A stretch of DNA of 64,000 nucleotides from Orobanche coerulescens (lineage: Eukaryota > Streptophyta > Magnoliopsida > Lamiales > Orobanchaceae), in NCBI GenBank assembly GCA_033398695.1, contig CM065802.1:78664096-78728095 (forward strand), given 5' to 3'. The stretch's first letter is position 1. Each line of letters begins with the position of its first letter. The notes beneath the pieces were generated by a model. That model saw nothing but the letters and a program-made list of their open reading frames with translations, was not told where the DNA came from and did no database searches. Of this stretch, positions 1 to 10,442 are shown piece after piece. Position numbers and translations under genes: made by a program.

Positions 1-2271
1 GGTAGAGTCCGAGATGCATTTCTGCTTCACACTCCTCCAACTAATGGCTCCACCTCCCAGGCTAAACATATAACCCGAAGTAGACTTGGACTTTTCTTTA
101 TCCGATGAAAAATCTGAGTCAGTGTAACCCACCGGAAGCAGGTCGTCTGATTGATATACAAGCATGTACTCCCTAGTCCTTCTCAGGTACTTGAGTATGT
201 GCTTGACAGCAATCCAGTGTCCTGGTCCTGGGTTTGACTGATATCTAGCAGCCATGCCCACGACATGATAGATATCTGGTCTAGTGCAAAGCATATCATA
301 CATGAGACTTCCCACAACAGATGCATAAGGGACCATCTTCATGTCATCTATCTCCTTTTGTGTCTTAGGACACATATTCTTAGATAGTTGAATTCCATGT
401 CTGTAAGGTAGAAAACCTTTCTTGGAATTCTCCATGCTAAACTGTTTCAGCACTGTATCGATATATGATGCCTGGGATAAGCACAACATCCTCTTCTTCC
501 GATCACAAAAGATCCTGATTCCTAGGATGTGTCCTGCTTCTCCTAGATCCTTCATATCGAACTGCTCAGATAGCCATACCCGCACGTCCGACAATTCCTT
601 CACGTTGTTTCCAATCAGAAGAATATCGTTTATATACAGTACAAGAAACACCAACACGTTTCCATCGCATTTCTTATACACACAACTCTCACTCGGACAT
701 TGGACGAATCCATATGACTGTACAACTTCGTCAAAACGAGTGTTCCAAGATCTAGATGCTTGCTTAAGTCCATAAATGGATTTCTTAAGTTTGCACACCA
801 AGTGCTCTTCTCCTTCAGCAATGAATCCCTCTACTTGGCGCATATAGATTTCCTTGTCTAGACTCCCATTCAAGAATGCAGTCTTGACATCCATCTGCCA
901 AATCTCCAGATCCAAATGCGCAGCTATAGCTAAAAGAATCCGGATTGACTTAAGCATGGCTACCGGCGAAAAGGTTTCATCATAATCGATACCCTCTTTC
1001 TGAGTGTAACCTTTTGCAACAAGCCTCGCTTTGAAGGTTTCAACCTTCCCATCACGTCCTTTCTTTCGCTTGTAGACCTATTTAATCCCAATGGCTTGTA
1101 CACCATCAGGTAGCTCTACTAGCTCCCACACTTGATTGGAATCCATAGATCCCATTTCTGATTCCATTGCTACTTGCCAGGAGTCAGCATCTTTATCTTG
1201 GATTACCTCCTTATAGGTCCAGGGATCTGATTCATCTTCGCCTGGGATTGAGTCCGAAGACTTTCCCATGCCTATGAATCGTTTGGGCTGACGAACAACC
1301 CTCCCACTACGACGAGGCAAATCCTGTGTTGGTGTAAAAGTATCAGAATCGATACGTGGTGCAGTGTTAGTTGGCGCTTGTACGATTGGTATAGACGGAG
1401 TATCGCCCCTCAGCTCTTCCAGAATTATCTCGCTCATGGGCTTGTGACTAATCATATAATCCTCTTCCAGAAATCGGGCATTGGTGCTAACAATGACCTT
1501 CTGATCCTGGGGACTATAGAACAAGCCACCCTTCGTTCCCTTAGGGTATCCTACAAACACTCGTACTTCTGTACGAGGTGCCAACTTATCAGCTTCCTTA
1601 TTCAGCACATGTGCTGGAGTACCCCAAATCCGAACATGTCTTAGACTGGGCTTACGCCCACTCCACAGTTCTGTGGGTGTTTTTGGAACTGATTACGAAG
1701 GCACCAGGTTTAGAATGTACGCCGCTGTTTCTAAGGCGTATCCCCAAAACGAAATAGGTAAATCTGAATAACTCATCATTGATCTAACCATTTCTAAAAG
1801 AGTCCTATTCCTTCTTTCAGCCACACAATTTTGTTGTGGAGTTCCCGACGCGGTGAGCTGGGACGAAATCCCTTCATTCACCAAGAAATCCAAAAACTCT
1901 CCACTAAGGTATTCGCCACCACGATCAAATCGTAGTGACTTGATACTCTTCCCATGTCGCTTCTCCGTTTCAGCCTTGAAGTCTCTGAACTTGTCAAAGG
2001 CTTCAGACTTACGTCGCATCAAATAGATGTATCCATATCTCGAATAATCATCTATGAACGTGATGAAGTATTCGAAACCACCCCTATCCTGGATATTCAT
2101 TGGACCACATACATCCGTATGAACCAATTCTAACACATTCTGAGCACGGTTTCCCTTGGTTTTAAAAACCTTTTTGGTCATCTTACCTTCCAGACAGGAT
2201 TCACAAATTGGAAATGACTCAACTTGGAGGTCATCCAATGGGCCATCATCTACCAATCTTTGAATCCTTCC
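1..2271 (-). pseudogene. Copia-1 pol, 3' part: integrase, reverse transcriptase, start of RNase H
   Basis: Polyprotein part that integrates and copies the element. Beginning at the right, the frame holds the end of the pre-integrase zinc region (CESCLEGK), the integrase core (HTDVCGP, DRGGEYL, QNCVAERRNRTL), a linker, and reverse transcriptase (KARLVAKGYTQ, MDVKTAFLNG, YGLKQASR), then RNase H (TDSDFSSD) at the edge. Stops interrupt it at 1693-1695 and 1078-1080; the latter replaces the Trp expected in the KWVYKRK-type motif. The polymerase motif normally YVDD reads YIND here, so one catalytic Asp is Asn (codon 628-630). The frame is otherwise open, so decay is modest. The upstream part of the same gene is at 22173-23500. 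Confidence 0.9.
2267..2271. repeat. Target-site duplication of Gypsy-A (left copy)
   Basis: CTTCC here is repeated exactly at 22173-22177, flanking the LTR ends TGTAACA and GTATTACA. A 5-bp duplication is the size expected for gypsy integrase. Confidence 0.95.
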
Positions 2272-2603
2272 TGTAACACCCCGAGATATTCGGAATAATT
2301 AAAACGCTGTAAACCCTTTAAGTAAGGATTTACAAGGCTAATTAAAAGAAATGTAAACATAATTCAACAGTACCACTGAAATTCGAAATACAGAACCGGT
2401 TTAACTGATCCAGGGAGTTAATTTATACAATCATATCAAAAATGACATTATTAAAACACACGTACTCGAGTACTAAAGTGAACCAAGAAGACAAATCAAC
2501 ATAACAATAAACATCAACCACATCACTGAGCCATCTCATCGTCATGTCGGTACTGTGGTTGCCTCCCCGCTCCTCGGCTACCTGAACATCAAAACAATGT
2601 CCA

Positions 2604-2615
2604 CCCCCAAAGGGG
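2604..2615 (-). other. CCCC/GGGG inverted repeat in Gypsy-A 3' LTR
   Basis: Plus strand CCCCCAAAGGGG followed by TTAGCAAAACGATGCTAGTACAAG. The same block recurs in the other LTR (20046-20057) and in Gypsy-C (32435-32446), with relatives in D and B. Function unknown; position downstream of the TATA box in the R/U5 part suggests a role in the RNA. Confidence 0.6.
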
Positions 2616-2750
2616 TTAGCAAAACGATGCTAGTACAAGTATCACAATACAAGTTTTATCAATGCATTATAAAACATACAAAACGGACTTCCGCCATCGG
2701 AATCCAACGATGTGAATCCTCATGATTCCATCAATACAATATAGGGTAAT

Positions 2751-2930
2751 CCAACGATCCAGCGCCCTCGGTATAGATCCCCATGATGATCCCGTCGGAC
2801 CAACGCATGGTGGAAAACCCGTCCAACGATCCAGCGCCCTCAGCATAGATCCCCATGATGATCCCGTCGGACCAACGCATGGTGGACATTCGATCCAGCG
2901 CCCTCAGCATAGATCCTCATGATCCCCTCG
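2751..2930. repeat. 72-bp tandem repeat in Gypsy-A 3' LTR
   Basis: Units starting CCAACGATCCAGCGCC begin at 2751 and 2823, with a shorter third copy from about 2890. The unit contains CATGATGATCCCGTCGGACC. The sister LTR has an additional full unit (20193-20430), so the array changed length after insertion. Confidence 0.85.
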
Positions 2931-3279
2931 GATCATTTACAACACAAACAATACCATTATGCATACACATATGCAAATCAACACGTTCATCGACGTAAAT
3001 ATCATGCCAACTCAAAGAATATAATCTCATGTTCAACAACACGAATAAATTGTACACACGATCAACAATACAATATCAATAAACTTAAAATACGATACTT
3101 GCCTCAAAGATGGCAAGAACAAATCACTCCAACGATCTCAACAAACTCGAAGGCCGTCTCCTTCGATCAACGTAGTAAGCTCAAACCTTAACAAAAGAAA
3201 TAATATAGAACTTATCTTATGTCGTACGAATGTCTAACAACCCGGTCTACGGCCGAAAGCTCTAAAAATGCAATCTGCC

Positions 3280-3510
3280 TGAACTACTTAGCGTACACTA
3301 CGTACTCTACGTAACGTGCGCTAAGCCTGCCCGTTAGCGTACGTAGACGACGAAGTCTAGCATATGCTAGCTTATGTACCGGCAGTCTCCTCTGATCAGC
3401 CGACTGACTCGCCTAATGACATAACGTACGTTACGTACCAAATGTAGCGTACGTTACTCATTCCCGATAGCGCACGTTAATATATACATCTTAGCGTGCG
3501 CTACCTGTGC
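3280..3510. repeat. Downstream palindrome cluster of Gypsy-A 3' LTR
   Basis: Several variants of TAGCGNNCGCTA and ACGTACGT-type inverted repeats (for example TAGCGTGCGCTA near 3484) lie here, about 700-900 bp beyond the TATA box in element orientation. A matching cluster is at 20800-21020 in the other LTR. Confidence 0.75.
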
Positions 3511-4206
3511 ATGGCAGTTTACTATTGGGCAGAAAATTGATCTAATGGTGATGAAACTCATGAAATCTTCAGTGATAAAAACATGTCATCTCCGTGCATA
3601 CTATGTTCATACGGTTTGTGAAAGATCTTTACAGATTAAGTGACTTCAAGGTACAAGGATACGTATAACCATCACAACATCTTAATTCATCTTGATCTTC
3701 AAGAAAATATCTCAAGTTCAATCCATTCCAAATCCTAAACGTATGATTCCATTATGTAAAGACCTAAGAACTTGCTAATCTCCATGAACTGTCCAATATC
3801 GGTTAGAAGATACATAAATATGCTTAGGAGTCCAAACACTAAAAAGGTTCAACGGTTTATACGATGAAGAAGTACCGAAGCATCGAAAATATCCTTCTAA
3901 AAACATGATGTTCGACTATGTACGAATTTTAACTGACTAGAAAATCCCAAATCATGATCAAAACATCCTTCAGAATACTACTAATATTGGTGAAGAATCA
4001 CCTACCTCAAAGTAGCGAAGAACACGAAGGAACTTTGAAGAAATCCAACACCGAGAGCTTGAACACCAATCTATAATGATCTACAATCTTCAACTCGGGC
4101 TAGGACGATGATATGAAGGGTTTAGGATGAAGAGAGTGACTCTCTAAGTCCAAGAATTCGGATGTGGGAAGTGAAAAGTCTGAAAATATGAAAAATGATG
4201 CTGTCC

Positions 4207-4214
4207 TATATATA
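4207..4214 (-). promoter_or_regulatory. Putative TATA box of Gypsy-A 3' LTR
   Basis: TATATATA on the minus strand, about 470 bp into the LTR, immediately downstream of the palindrome array. The counterpart in the 5' LTR lies near 21718-21726. Confidence 0.6.
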
Positions 4215-4227
4215 GAAAATGGTTATT

Positions 4228-4533
4228 AGCGCGCGCTAGTTCATATTCATAGCGTGCGCTAACGGCTATACGAAACTTACTGACTTCACTGTACTCAGCA
4301 TTTAGCGTGCGCTATCCTCATATGAGTAGCGTGCGCTACCGCGTTGACTTGGCTTTTTCCCGAAAGCCGTCCAGGTTCATCCCGACATAATCCGACCAAG
4401 ATCCCCGGCCTGATCTCACCTACCAACACGTCTCAATCATGCTGACTACGTATAGCGCGCGCTAAGGTTCATATATAGCTTGCGCTACTAAACCCAGATT
4501 AGCGTACGCTATGCCTAGTCTATAGCGTGCGCT
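4228..4533. promoter_or_regulatory. Short-palindrome array upstream of the Gypsy-A TATA box
   Basis: Eight 12-bp units of the form TAGCGNNCGCTA (one with a mismatch) at about 4228, 4250, 4303, 4327, 4453, 4477, 4500 and 4522. TAGCGCGCGCTA and TAGCGTACGCTA are perfect palindromes. They occupy the U3 segment directly 5' of the TATA box in element orientation, where plant LTRs place enhancers. Binding of a dimeric protein is inferred. Confidence 0.75.
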
Positions 4534-4684
4534 ACAAGTGAAAAATCACAATATTGAACACAATCATGCAATCATGCGCTCAACAACACTGGATCATGAA
4601 ATACGGAGAATAATACTCATATCAAAATACAATAATTACAATATCACAAGGTTCAATTACACATCAGAAATCTCGGGTATTACA

Positions 4685-4701
4685 TCCTCTCTCCCTAAAA
4701 A
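4685..4701 (-). other. Gypsy-A polypurine tract
   Basis: Minus strand TTTTTAGGGAGAGAGGA directly abutting the 3' LTR; it primes plus-strand DNA synthesis. Just upstream lies the inverted repeat AGTTTCGGGACGAAACT (4705-4721). Confidence 0.85.
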
Positions 4702-5887
4702 GAAGTTTCGTCCCGAAACTTAAGATGAAAACAACTCCGGACATCTAGCCTTCATACTGTCCTCCGTTTCCCAAGTAGCCTCTTCAGCTCCATGCCGTGA
4801 CCATTGCACTTTAACCAAGTGTATTGGTTTATTCCTCAATTGTTTGATCCGACTCTCAAGTATCTTGATTGGTCTCTCTTCGAAGGTGCCGTCATTAGCT
4901 ATCTCGATCTCATCGAACTCAATGATATGACTAGGATCCGGTGATACATGAAACACATTGTGAACGTGACTCAGCGATGGCGGTAAGGCCAACCTGTATG
5001 CTAAATCCCCAACTCTCTCGAGGATCTCAAATGGCCCGATATATCTCGGACTTAGCTTACCTTTCCTCCCAAAACGGAAAATTCCTCGTGTAGGAGACAC
5101 CTTAAATAGTACGTGGTCCCCAATCTCGAACTCTAGCGGGCGACAACGCACATCAGCATAAGACTTCTGTCGAATCTGGGCAGTCAACAGTCTTTCCCGA
5201 ATCAAAGCTATCTTCTCTTGAGTCTGAACTATCAATTCCGGTTCTGTCCCGATCAAGTCCGAAGAATCATCCCAGCACAGGGGTGATCGACATCTTCTCC
5301 CGTACAAAGCTTCAAATGGTGCCATCTTAATAGAAGCATGCCAACTATTGTTGTAGGTGAATTCAATCAATGGCAAGTGAACTTCCCAATCAGTTGACCA
5401 ATCCAAAGCACAAGCTCTTAACATGTCTTCTACTGTTTGTATAGTCCTTTCGGACTGACCGTTCGTCTGACGATGATAAGCCGTGCTAAATTTCAGCTCG
5501 GTCCCCAAAGCCCTGTGAACTTCCTTCCAAAAGTGCGACACGAAGCGACCATCCCGATCTGAAATAATGGTCTTCGGTGTCCCATGTAATCTGACTATCT
5601 CAGCAATAAATACTCGCGCCAATCTCTCGGGTCCCCAAGTATCTTTAATTCCTAGGAAATGAGCCGACTTGGTTACTCGATCAACTACAACCCAAATCAT
5701 GTTCATTCCCGTCTTGGTACTTGGCATACTGGTGATGAAATCCATCGAGATATCCTCCCACTTCCATTCGGGAATCGGAAGCGGTTTTAACATTCCGGCA
5801 GGTCGCTGATGTTCAATCTTAACCTGCTGACAAGTCAAACACTTCGAAACGTACTCTGCTACGTCCTTCTTCATATTTCCCCACAAT

Positions 5888-6106
5888 GAGCTCCACCCTG
5901 GTTAGTCTCAAGAGACAGCGAACCACTTCGTGATAGCCACGAAGATGAACCAATTGATTTCACATATTGAAGACAGAATATATATAATGCAAAGATTCTC
6001 AAGCAGGATCTTTTGCATCTCAACTATTACGATCTTTCTTTTGAGTTGGATGAGAAAAAAGCCGAATGGCGAAGCGATCCACTTTAGGCAGACCAGTTCG
6101 GCTTTG
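5888..6106. other. Foreign insert in Gypsy-A integrase
   Basis: Integrase homology stops after KMYKDLK (about 6107) and resumes at WGNMKKD (about 5886). The intervening 220 bp has no counterpart in Gypsy-B or Gypsy-C at the same point, and I see no terminal inverted repeat or clear flanking duplication. It may be filler DNA from break repair; origin unrecognised. Confidence 0.6.
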
Positions 6107-7519
6107 TTTTAGATCCTTATACATCTTACTGCTGCCTGGGTGAATATAATAGGGAGCGCTGTGAGCTTCCTTCAAAATTGTCCGTCTCAAATCATCATCA
6201 TTGGGAACGCAAAGTCGCCTTTGAAATATCAGAACTCCATCATCTTGTATCACAAATACTGGGGCTTTTCCTTTCTTTACTTCGTCACATAACCGAAGGA
6301 TCAGAGAATCGTTCAACTACTTAGATTTGATTTCCTCGACTAGGGACGAAGTCAGTTCCATCACATATAGTTGCCCTTGGATTTCTGGTGACCATACTTC
6401 AATCCCTTCGCGGATCAGTTCTCGTTGAATGCTGGTTTAGGACGTAAGTGCTTCCAACACTCGAAGAGAAACAGGTTTACGGCTCAATGCATCGGCTACT
6501 ACGTTTGCTTTACCCAGATGATAGAGAATTTCCAAGTCATAATCCTTGATCAATTCCAGCCACCTTCTCTGCCTCATATTTAATTCTTTCTAACTGAAAA
6601 TGTACTTGAGGCTCTTACGGTCTGTAAAGATTTGACAATGAGTGTCGTATAAATAATGTCGCCAAATTTTCAAGGCAAAGACCACAACTGCTAACTCCAG
6701 ATCATGAGTCATGTAATTAACTTCGTACGATTTTTATTGCCGAGAAGCATAGGCAATCACCTTATCCTTTTGCATCAACACACATCCCAGACCCTGATTT
6801 GAAGCGTCGTTGTATACCATGAATCCATTAGTTCCATTGGGTGATGCCAATATAGGTGCTGTCGTCAGTCTCTTCTTAAGTTCATCAAAACCAACCTGGC
6901 ATTTCTCATCCCACGTGAACTTTTGAGTTTTCTGTAACAGCTGAGTGAGTGGACAAGCAATTTTGGAAAATCCCTCTACAAAACGGCGATAATATCCAAC
7001 AAGTCCTAAGAAGCTTCGGACTTCTTTCACGTTATTAGGAGCTTCCCATTCCAAGATTGCTTCGACTTTCTTCGGGTCCACCTGAACTCCGTCAGCTGAT
7101 ATCACATGCCCAAGGAAGGTTACTTCCCTAAGCCAGAACTCGCATTTGGAAAGCTTCGCATAAAGCTGTTCATTTCTCAAGATGCTCAAAACCACACGCA
7201 AATGCTCGGCATGCTCTTCTGTGTCTTTCGAATAGATCAAGATGTCATCAATGAAAACGGCCACAAACTTATCTAGGTATTCTAAGAATACCCGATTCAT
7301 CAATTACATAAATACCGCAGGAGCATTGGTAAGTCCGAATGGCATCACCACGAATTCATAGTGCCCGTACCGGGATCTGAAAGCAGATTTCGGTACATCC
7401 GATTCCTTAATTCTCAACTGATGATATCCTGATCGCAAGTCAATCTTCGAGAATACCCTTGCCCCTTGCAGTTGATCAAATAAGTCGTCGATCCGAGGTA
7501 TAGGATACTTGTTCTTGAT

Positions 7520-7524
7520 CGTCA
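7520..7524. repeat. Target-site duplication of Gypsy-B (left copy)
   Basis: CGTCA here is repeated exactly at 17455-17459. Removing Gypsy-B and one copy restores the Gypsy-A reading frame across the conserved KVTIKNKYP motif. Confidence 0.96.
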
Positions 7525-7887
7525 TGTAATACCCGGTTGTAATTCATTCATTTTCATTCAGTAATTATCAGTCTGTAATTGTCACTCAGTGTATTTTCAC
7601 TCAATTATAATCATTCATCAATCATGTTCTTTCACCGTGTTCACTGTTCGGAAAAACTTCGAGTTGTGTATCGTTATTGTTCATTGTTTCAACTTTCCTC
7701 ATATGAGTTCGACTTTGTTAGATCACCATTAATTTTTGGTAACTCCAAAAATTCTAAATCTTTGCAATATTATAGAGCATCGAGATAGCTTTCCAATGGT
7801 TCAAACGGTGAGTCAATCGGAGTCCGTACGAGAGAGTTATGGTCGTTTTAGCTCACCCGCTCATTTTTCAGCTTTTAGCCGATCACT

Positions 7888-8212
7888 GCCGACCGGACTC
7901 GGTCGTGTCGTCCGACACGGCCCGTGCCGTACTCGTCTGGAAAATGCCGAAGTATCTGCCCACAGGACTCGACCGTGTCGTTTGGCACGGCCGAGTCGAA
8001 CCCTTCCGGATAAGCCAGGATCTTCTGCCCAGCACGCCCGACCGTGTCGTCTGGCACGGTCGAGTCATGCCGAGTCGCTGTCGGACGGGTCACTGTCGGG
8101 AGGCCCTTCGCGCCGCGACCGTGTCAAGCAGGACACGGTCGAGTCCTCGCCGCCACCGCCGGCCAATCATGCGACACGACCGTGCCGATCGGCACGGGCC
8201 GTGTCCGGCAGG
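7888..8212. promoter_or_regulatory. Palindrome block upstream of the Gypsy-B TATA box (5' LTR)
   Basis: GC-rich block of repeated CCGTGTCG / CGACACGG arms. Examples: a perfect 18-bp palindrome CCGTGCCGATCGGCACGG at 8180-8197; 10-bp arms CGACCGTGTC / GACACGGTCG with a 6-base spacer at 8116-8141; CGTGTCG / CGACACG arms at about 7904-7919. It ends 12 bp before the TATA box. The core differs from the TAGCG core of A and C, but the placement is the same. Confidence 0.75.
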
Positions 8213-8224
8213 GTAGTCAACCCC

Positions 8225-8230
8225 TATAAA
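8225..8230 (+). promoter_or_regulatory. Putative TATA box of Gypsy-B 5' LTR
   Basis: CCCCTATAAATTC immediately after the palindrome block; the counterpart in the 3' LTR is TATAAA at 15800-15805. Assigned from motif and position only. Confidence 0.65.
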
Positions 8231-9498
8231 TTCATTTTTTGAGCATTTCAGCTCATTCTTTCCAGTTTTTTCCACCTTTTACGAGAGAGAGAAGCTTGAG
8301 GGAGAGTTTTCTTCATCAATTATTATTTGAGTGTTTGATTTTCTTCATTTCCTTTCGATCGTGAAGCCCGGAAAATCAATCTAACGCGTGTTCTTCGGAT
8401 TTTAGTACTTGAATCTTCAAGAGGTAATTCCTTCAACACTTTAGACTTCGATTTTGTGTTGAGATATGATGTTTTGGACGTTATAATCATGTTATATGAA
8501 GGGATATGTATATGATTATGAGTTTGTATAAGGATTCATTGGATTATTGAGGGATTATTCAAGAACACCTTGAATATCGAGTTGGAATTGGGGATTTTCG
8601 ACTAATTGTTGTTTTAATCACATTTTTGGATATTCATAACGGATTATTGATCGTATTGGAGTTGTTTTGTTGGTTTGAAACACTTCTTGGGGGATTTGAT
8701 ATTGGTATATCGAGGTTTGATTGTAAACAATCGGAGTTTGGATACTACGTGTTTGATTTAATGCCTCTATGGACTTGGTTTAGTCGTATCGACGTTTTGA
8801 GTTCGTTATATTCGTGTTTGATTCGTATATTGAACGGATTGTTGGTAATTGTATTATTTAAGGTTGTTTGAGCGACCGATATCTCAATTAGGACGTTGTT
8901 CGTGGACGGACATTCTTCATCGTTGTTGTGTAAGTTAATTCTTACTCGGTTAAAAGGATATTCATACCTTTTATTGTTGATCATTCATAATCATAACTCA
9001 TTCATCATTGTATTAATCATATTAAAACTTGTTATTGTCAATTAATCACTTCAGTCATAAGGAACGACGGTTCCAATCTTTTCGTTGAGCTATCATTCAT
9101 TTCATTATTACTCTCATCTCGGTGAGTCATTCTTGACTTTGTCAGATTATTATTTATTCATTGATATTCATTACGGTCATTCTCGTTCATATGACCTTCT
9201 GGGTTCATATTGCGTGGCCGGGTGCGGATGTGTGGAATTTTTAGTCGGGCACGTTATGGCCATGTATTGGGAGTGATACATTGGACTGTGCACACGGTAA
9301 CAGATTACCTCCGTGAGACTAATTAGGTACAAGGATGGGTGTGTCCGGTCATTCGTCTTGTACACTTGCACAGAACACTACGGGCGTACTATGATACCCC
9401 TCTTCAGCGTAATTCATAACTAAGGATATTTCATAACTTCAGTTAAATCATGATTGTGTATTTTTCAACCCTTGAGGATTGTTGTTCTGTGTAACTGA

Positions 9499-9510
9499 CC
9501 CCGTTTGGGG
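9499..9510 (+). other. CCCC/GGGG inverted repeat in Gypsy-B 5' LTR
   Basis: GTAACTGACCCCGTTTGGGG resembles the TGCTAACCCCTTTGGGG block of A and C (minus strand). The 3' LTR copy (near 17067) is shortened. Confidence 0.5.
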
Positions 9511-9894
9511 ATTTTGTTTTTCAGGTCTTGGCAAGGCAAAGGAACGGGGAGAACACGCTGACGTCGAGGAGTCCCAGTGATACTAGAAGGGCCCCCCAGT
9601 CTGTTCAGTCACTTATTCAGTCATTTAAGTTTCCTTTATTTATTCCGCTGCAGACATTCCATTTGAATACTCGTTTCATTCAGTGTTGTGTATTTTATCG
9701 TCACATAAGATACACATGTATTCTATTTTATCCTGGGTGTGTTGTATGAAACTCCTAATCGGAGTAATTGATGTTGTAATGTGGTTCGGTACTACATTTA
9801 CCCTGTGTAATTCATTTTTTTTCATTCGCCTGGTGGGTCCCAGTCGGGGGTCCACGGCACTGTAATATCCGCCTAGTTTGGGGTGTTACAGAGT

Positions 9895-9906
9895 TGGTAT
9901 CGGAGC
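9895..9906 (+). other. Gypsy-B primer-binding site
   Basis: TGGTATCGGAGC, four bases after the 5' LTR, close to the tRNA-Met-complementary consensus. Confidence 0.88.
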
Positions 9907-10442
9907 GTGGTTTTGAATACTACCTTCCGAGTCATGTCTCATTTGAAGTCATCGTCATCAGACTAGTATCATTGGACTTTCGTGTCACGTGTGACCTGTG
10001 CAAATGCCGAGCCAATCGCATCAAAGAACTGTAAGATTTCTAACGCCATGGTATAATTTATGGCAATAATCATTCATTCATCATTCATCAATTAACAATC
10101 CTCAAACATCATCATTCATTATGATCAGACGATCATATTAACTCATTAATCACTTAATTCATTTCAATACTCGATTAATGATCGTGACGATCATATTAAC
10201 TCATTAATCACTTAATTCCTTTTATTACTCGGTTGTCGATCCGATGGTCATATTATCAATCTTATTAAGTTATTCAAGATAATCACTTCAAGAATTTTAT
10301 CAGATAATCATGTCACTTCAGTAAATCATTCATATAATCACTAAGTTAGAATATGTATACTCATTTTCATCATCTCATGACATAATCATAACGTGATATT
10401 CATGCGGGGATTATAATCATCATGTGACTTTCCTACTTCAGT
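9907..10442 (+). other. Gypsy-B untranslated leader
   Basis: AT-rich leader with loosely repeated TCATTAATCACTTAATTC segments (about 10143-10218). No coding region seen. Confidence 0.6.

Larger units (their letters stand above)
2272..4684 (-). repeat. Gypsy-A 3' LTR
   Basis: 2,413 bp, plus-strand ends TGTAACACCCC and GGGTATTACA. It matches the other LTR (19714-22172) closely across its length but lacks one 72-bp tandem unit. In element orientation it contains, in order, a short-palindrome array (4533 to 4228), a TATA box (4207-4214), a second palindrome cluster (3510 to 3280), the 72-bp repeats (2925 to 2751) and a CCCC/GGGG inverted repeat (2604-2615). Confidence 0.95.
4720..7524 (-). pseudogene. 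Gypsy-A pol, 3' part: reverse transcriptase, RNase H, integrase, chromodomain
   Basis: Continues the gene interrupted by Gypsy-B. From the right: reverse transcriptase ([23 protein letters not shown], catalytic FIDD), RNase H ([10 protein letters not shown]), integrase zinc region ([11 protein letters not shown] and [12 protein letters not shown]), integrase core (MDFITSMP, SDRDGRF, NGQSERTIQ), and the C-terminal region with [19 protein letters not shown] and a chromodomain-like end (VQWSRHGAEEATWE). In-frame stops include 7304-7306, 6734-6736 and others near 6590, 6435 and 6320. About 220 bp of unrelated sequence (about 5888-6106) sits inside the integrase zinc-finger segment. The upstream part is at 17455-18274. 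The gene is not functional. Confidence 0.92.
7525..9890 (+). repeat. Gypsy-B 5' LTR
   Basis: 2,366 bp, ends TGTAATACCC and GGTGTTACA. It holds a palindrome-rich block (7888-8212), a TATA box (8225-8230) and a CCCC/GGGG inverted repeat (9499-9510). The sister LTR is 15120-17454; most of the length is nearly identical, but the palindrome block differs strongly between the two. Confidence 0.95.

Noticed and set aside
7736..8242. 168-codon Arg/Pro-rich open frame, with several overlapping frames on both strands
   Set aside because: It lies in the GC-rich palindrome block of the Gypsy-B LTR. Repeated CGTGTCG units create open frames on both strands, and the frame is not kept in the sister LTR.
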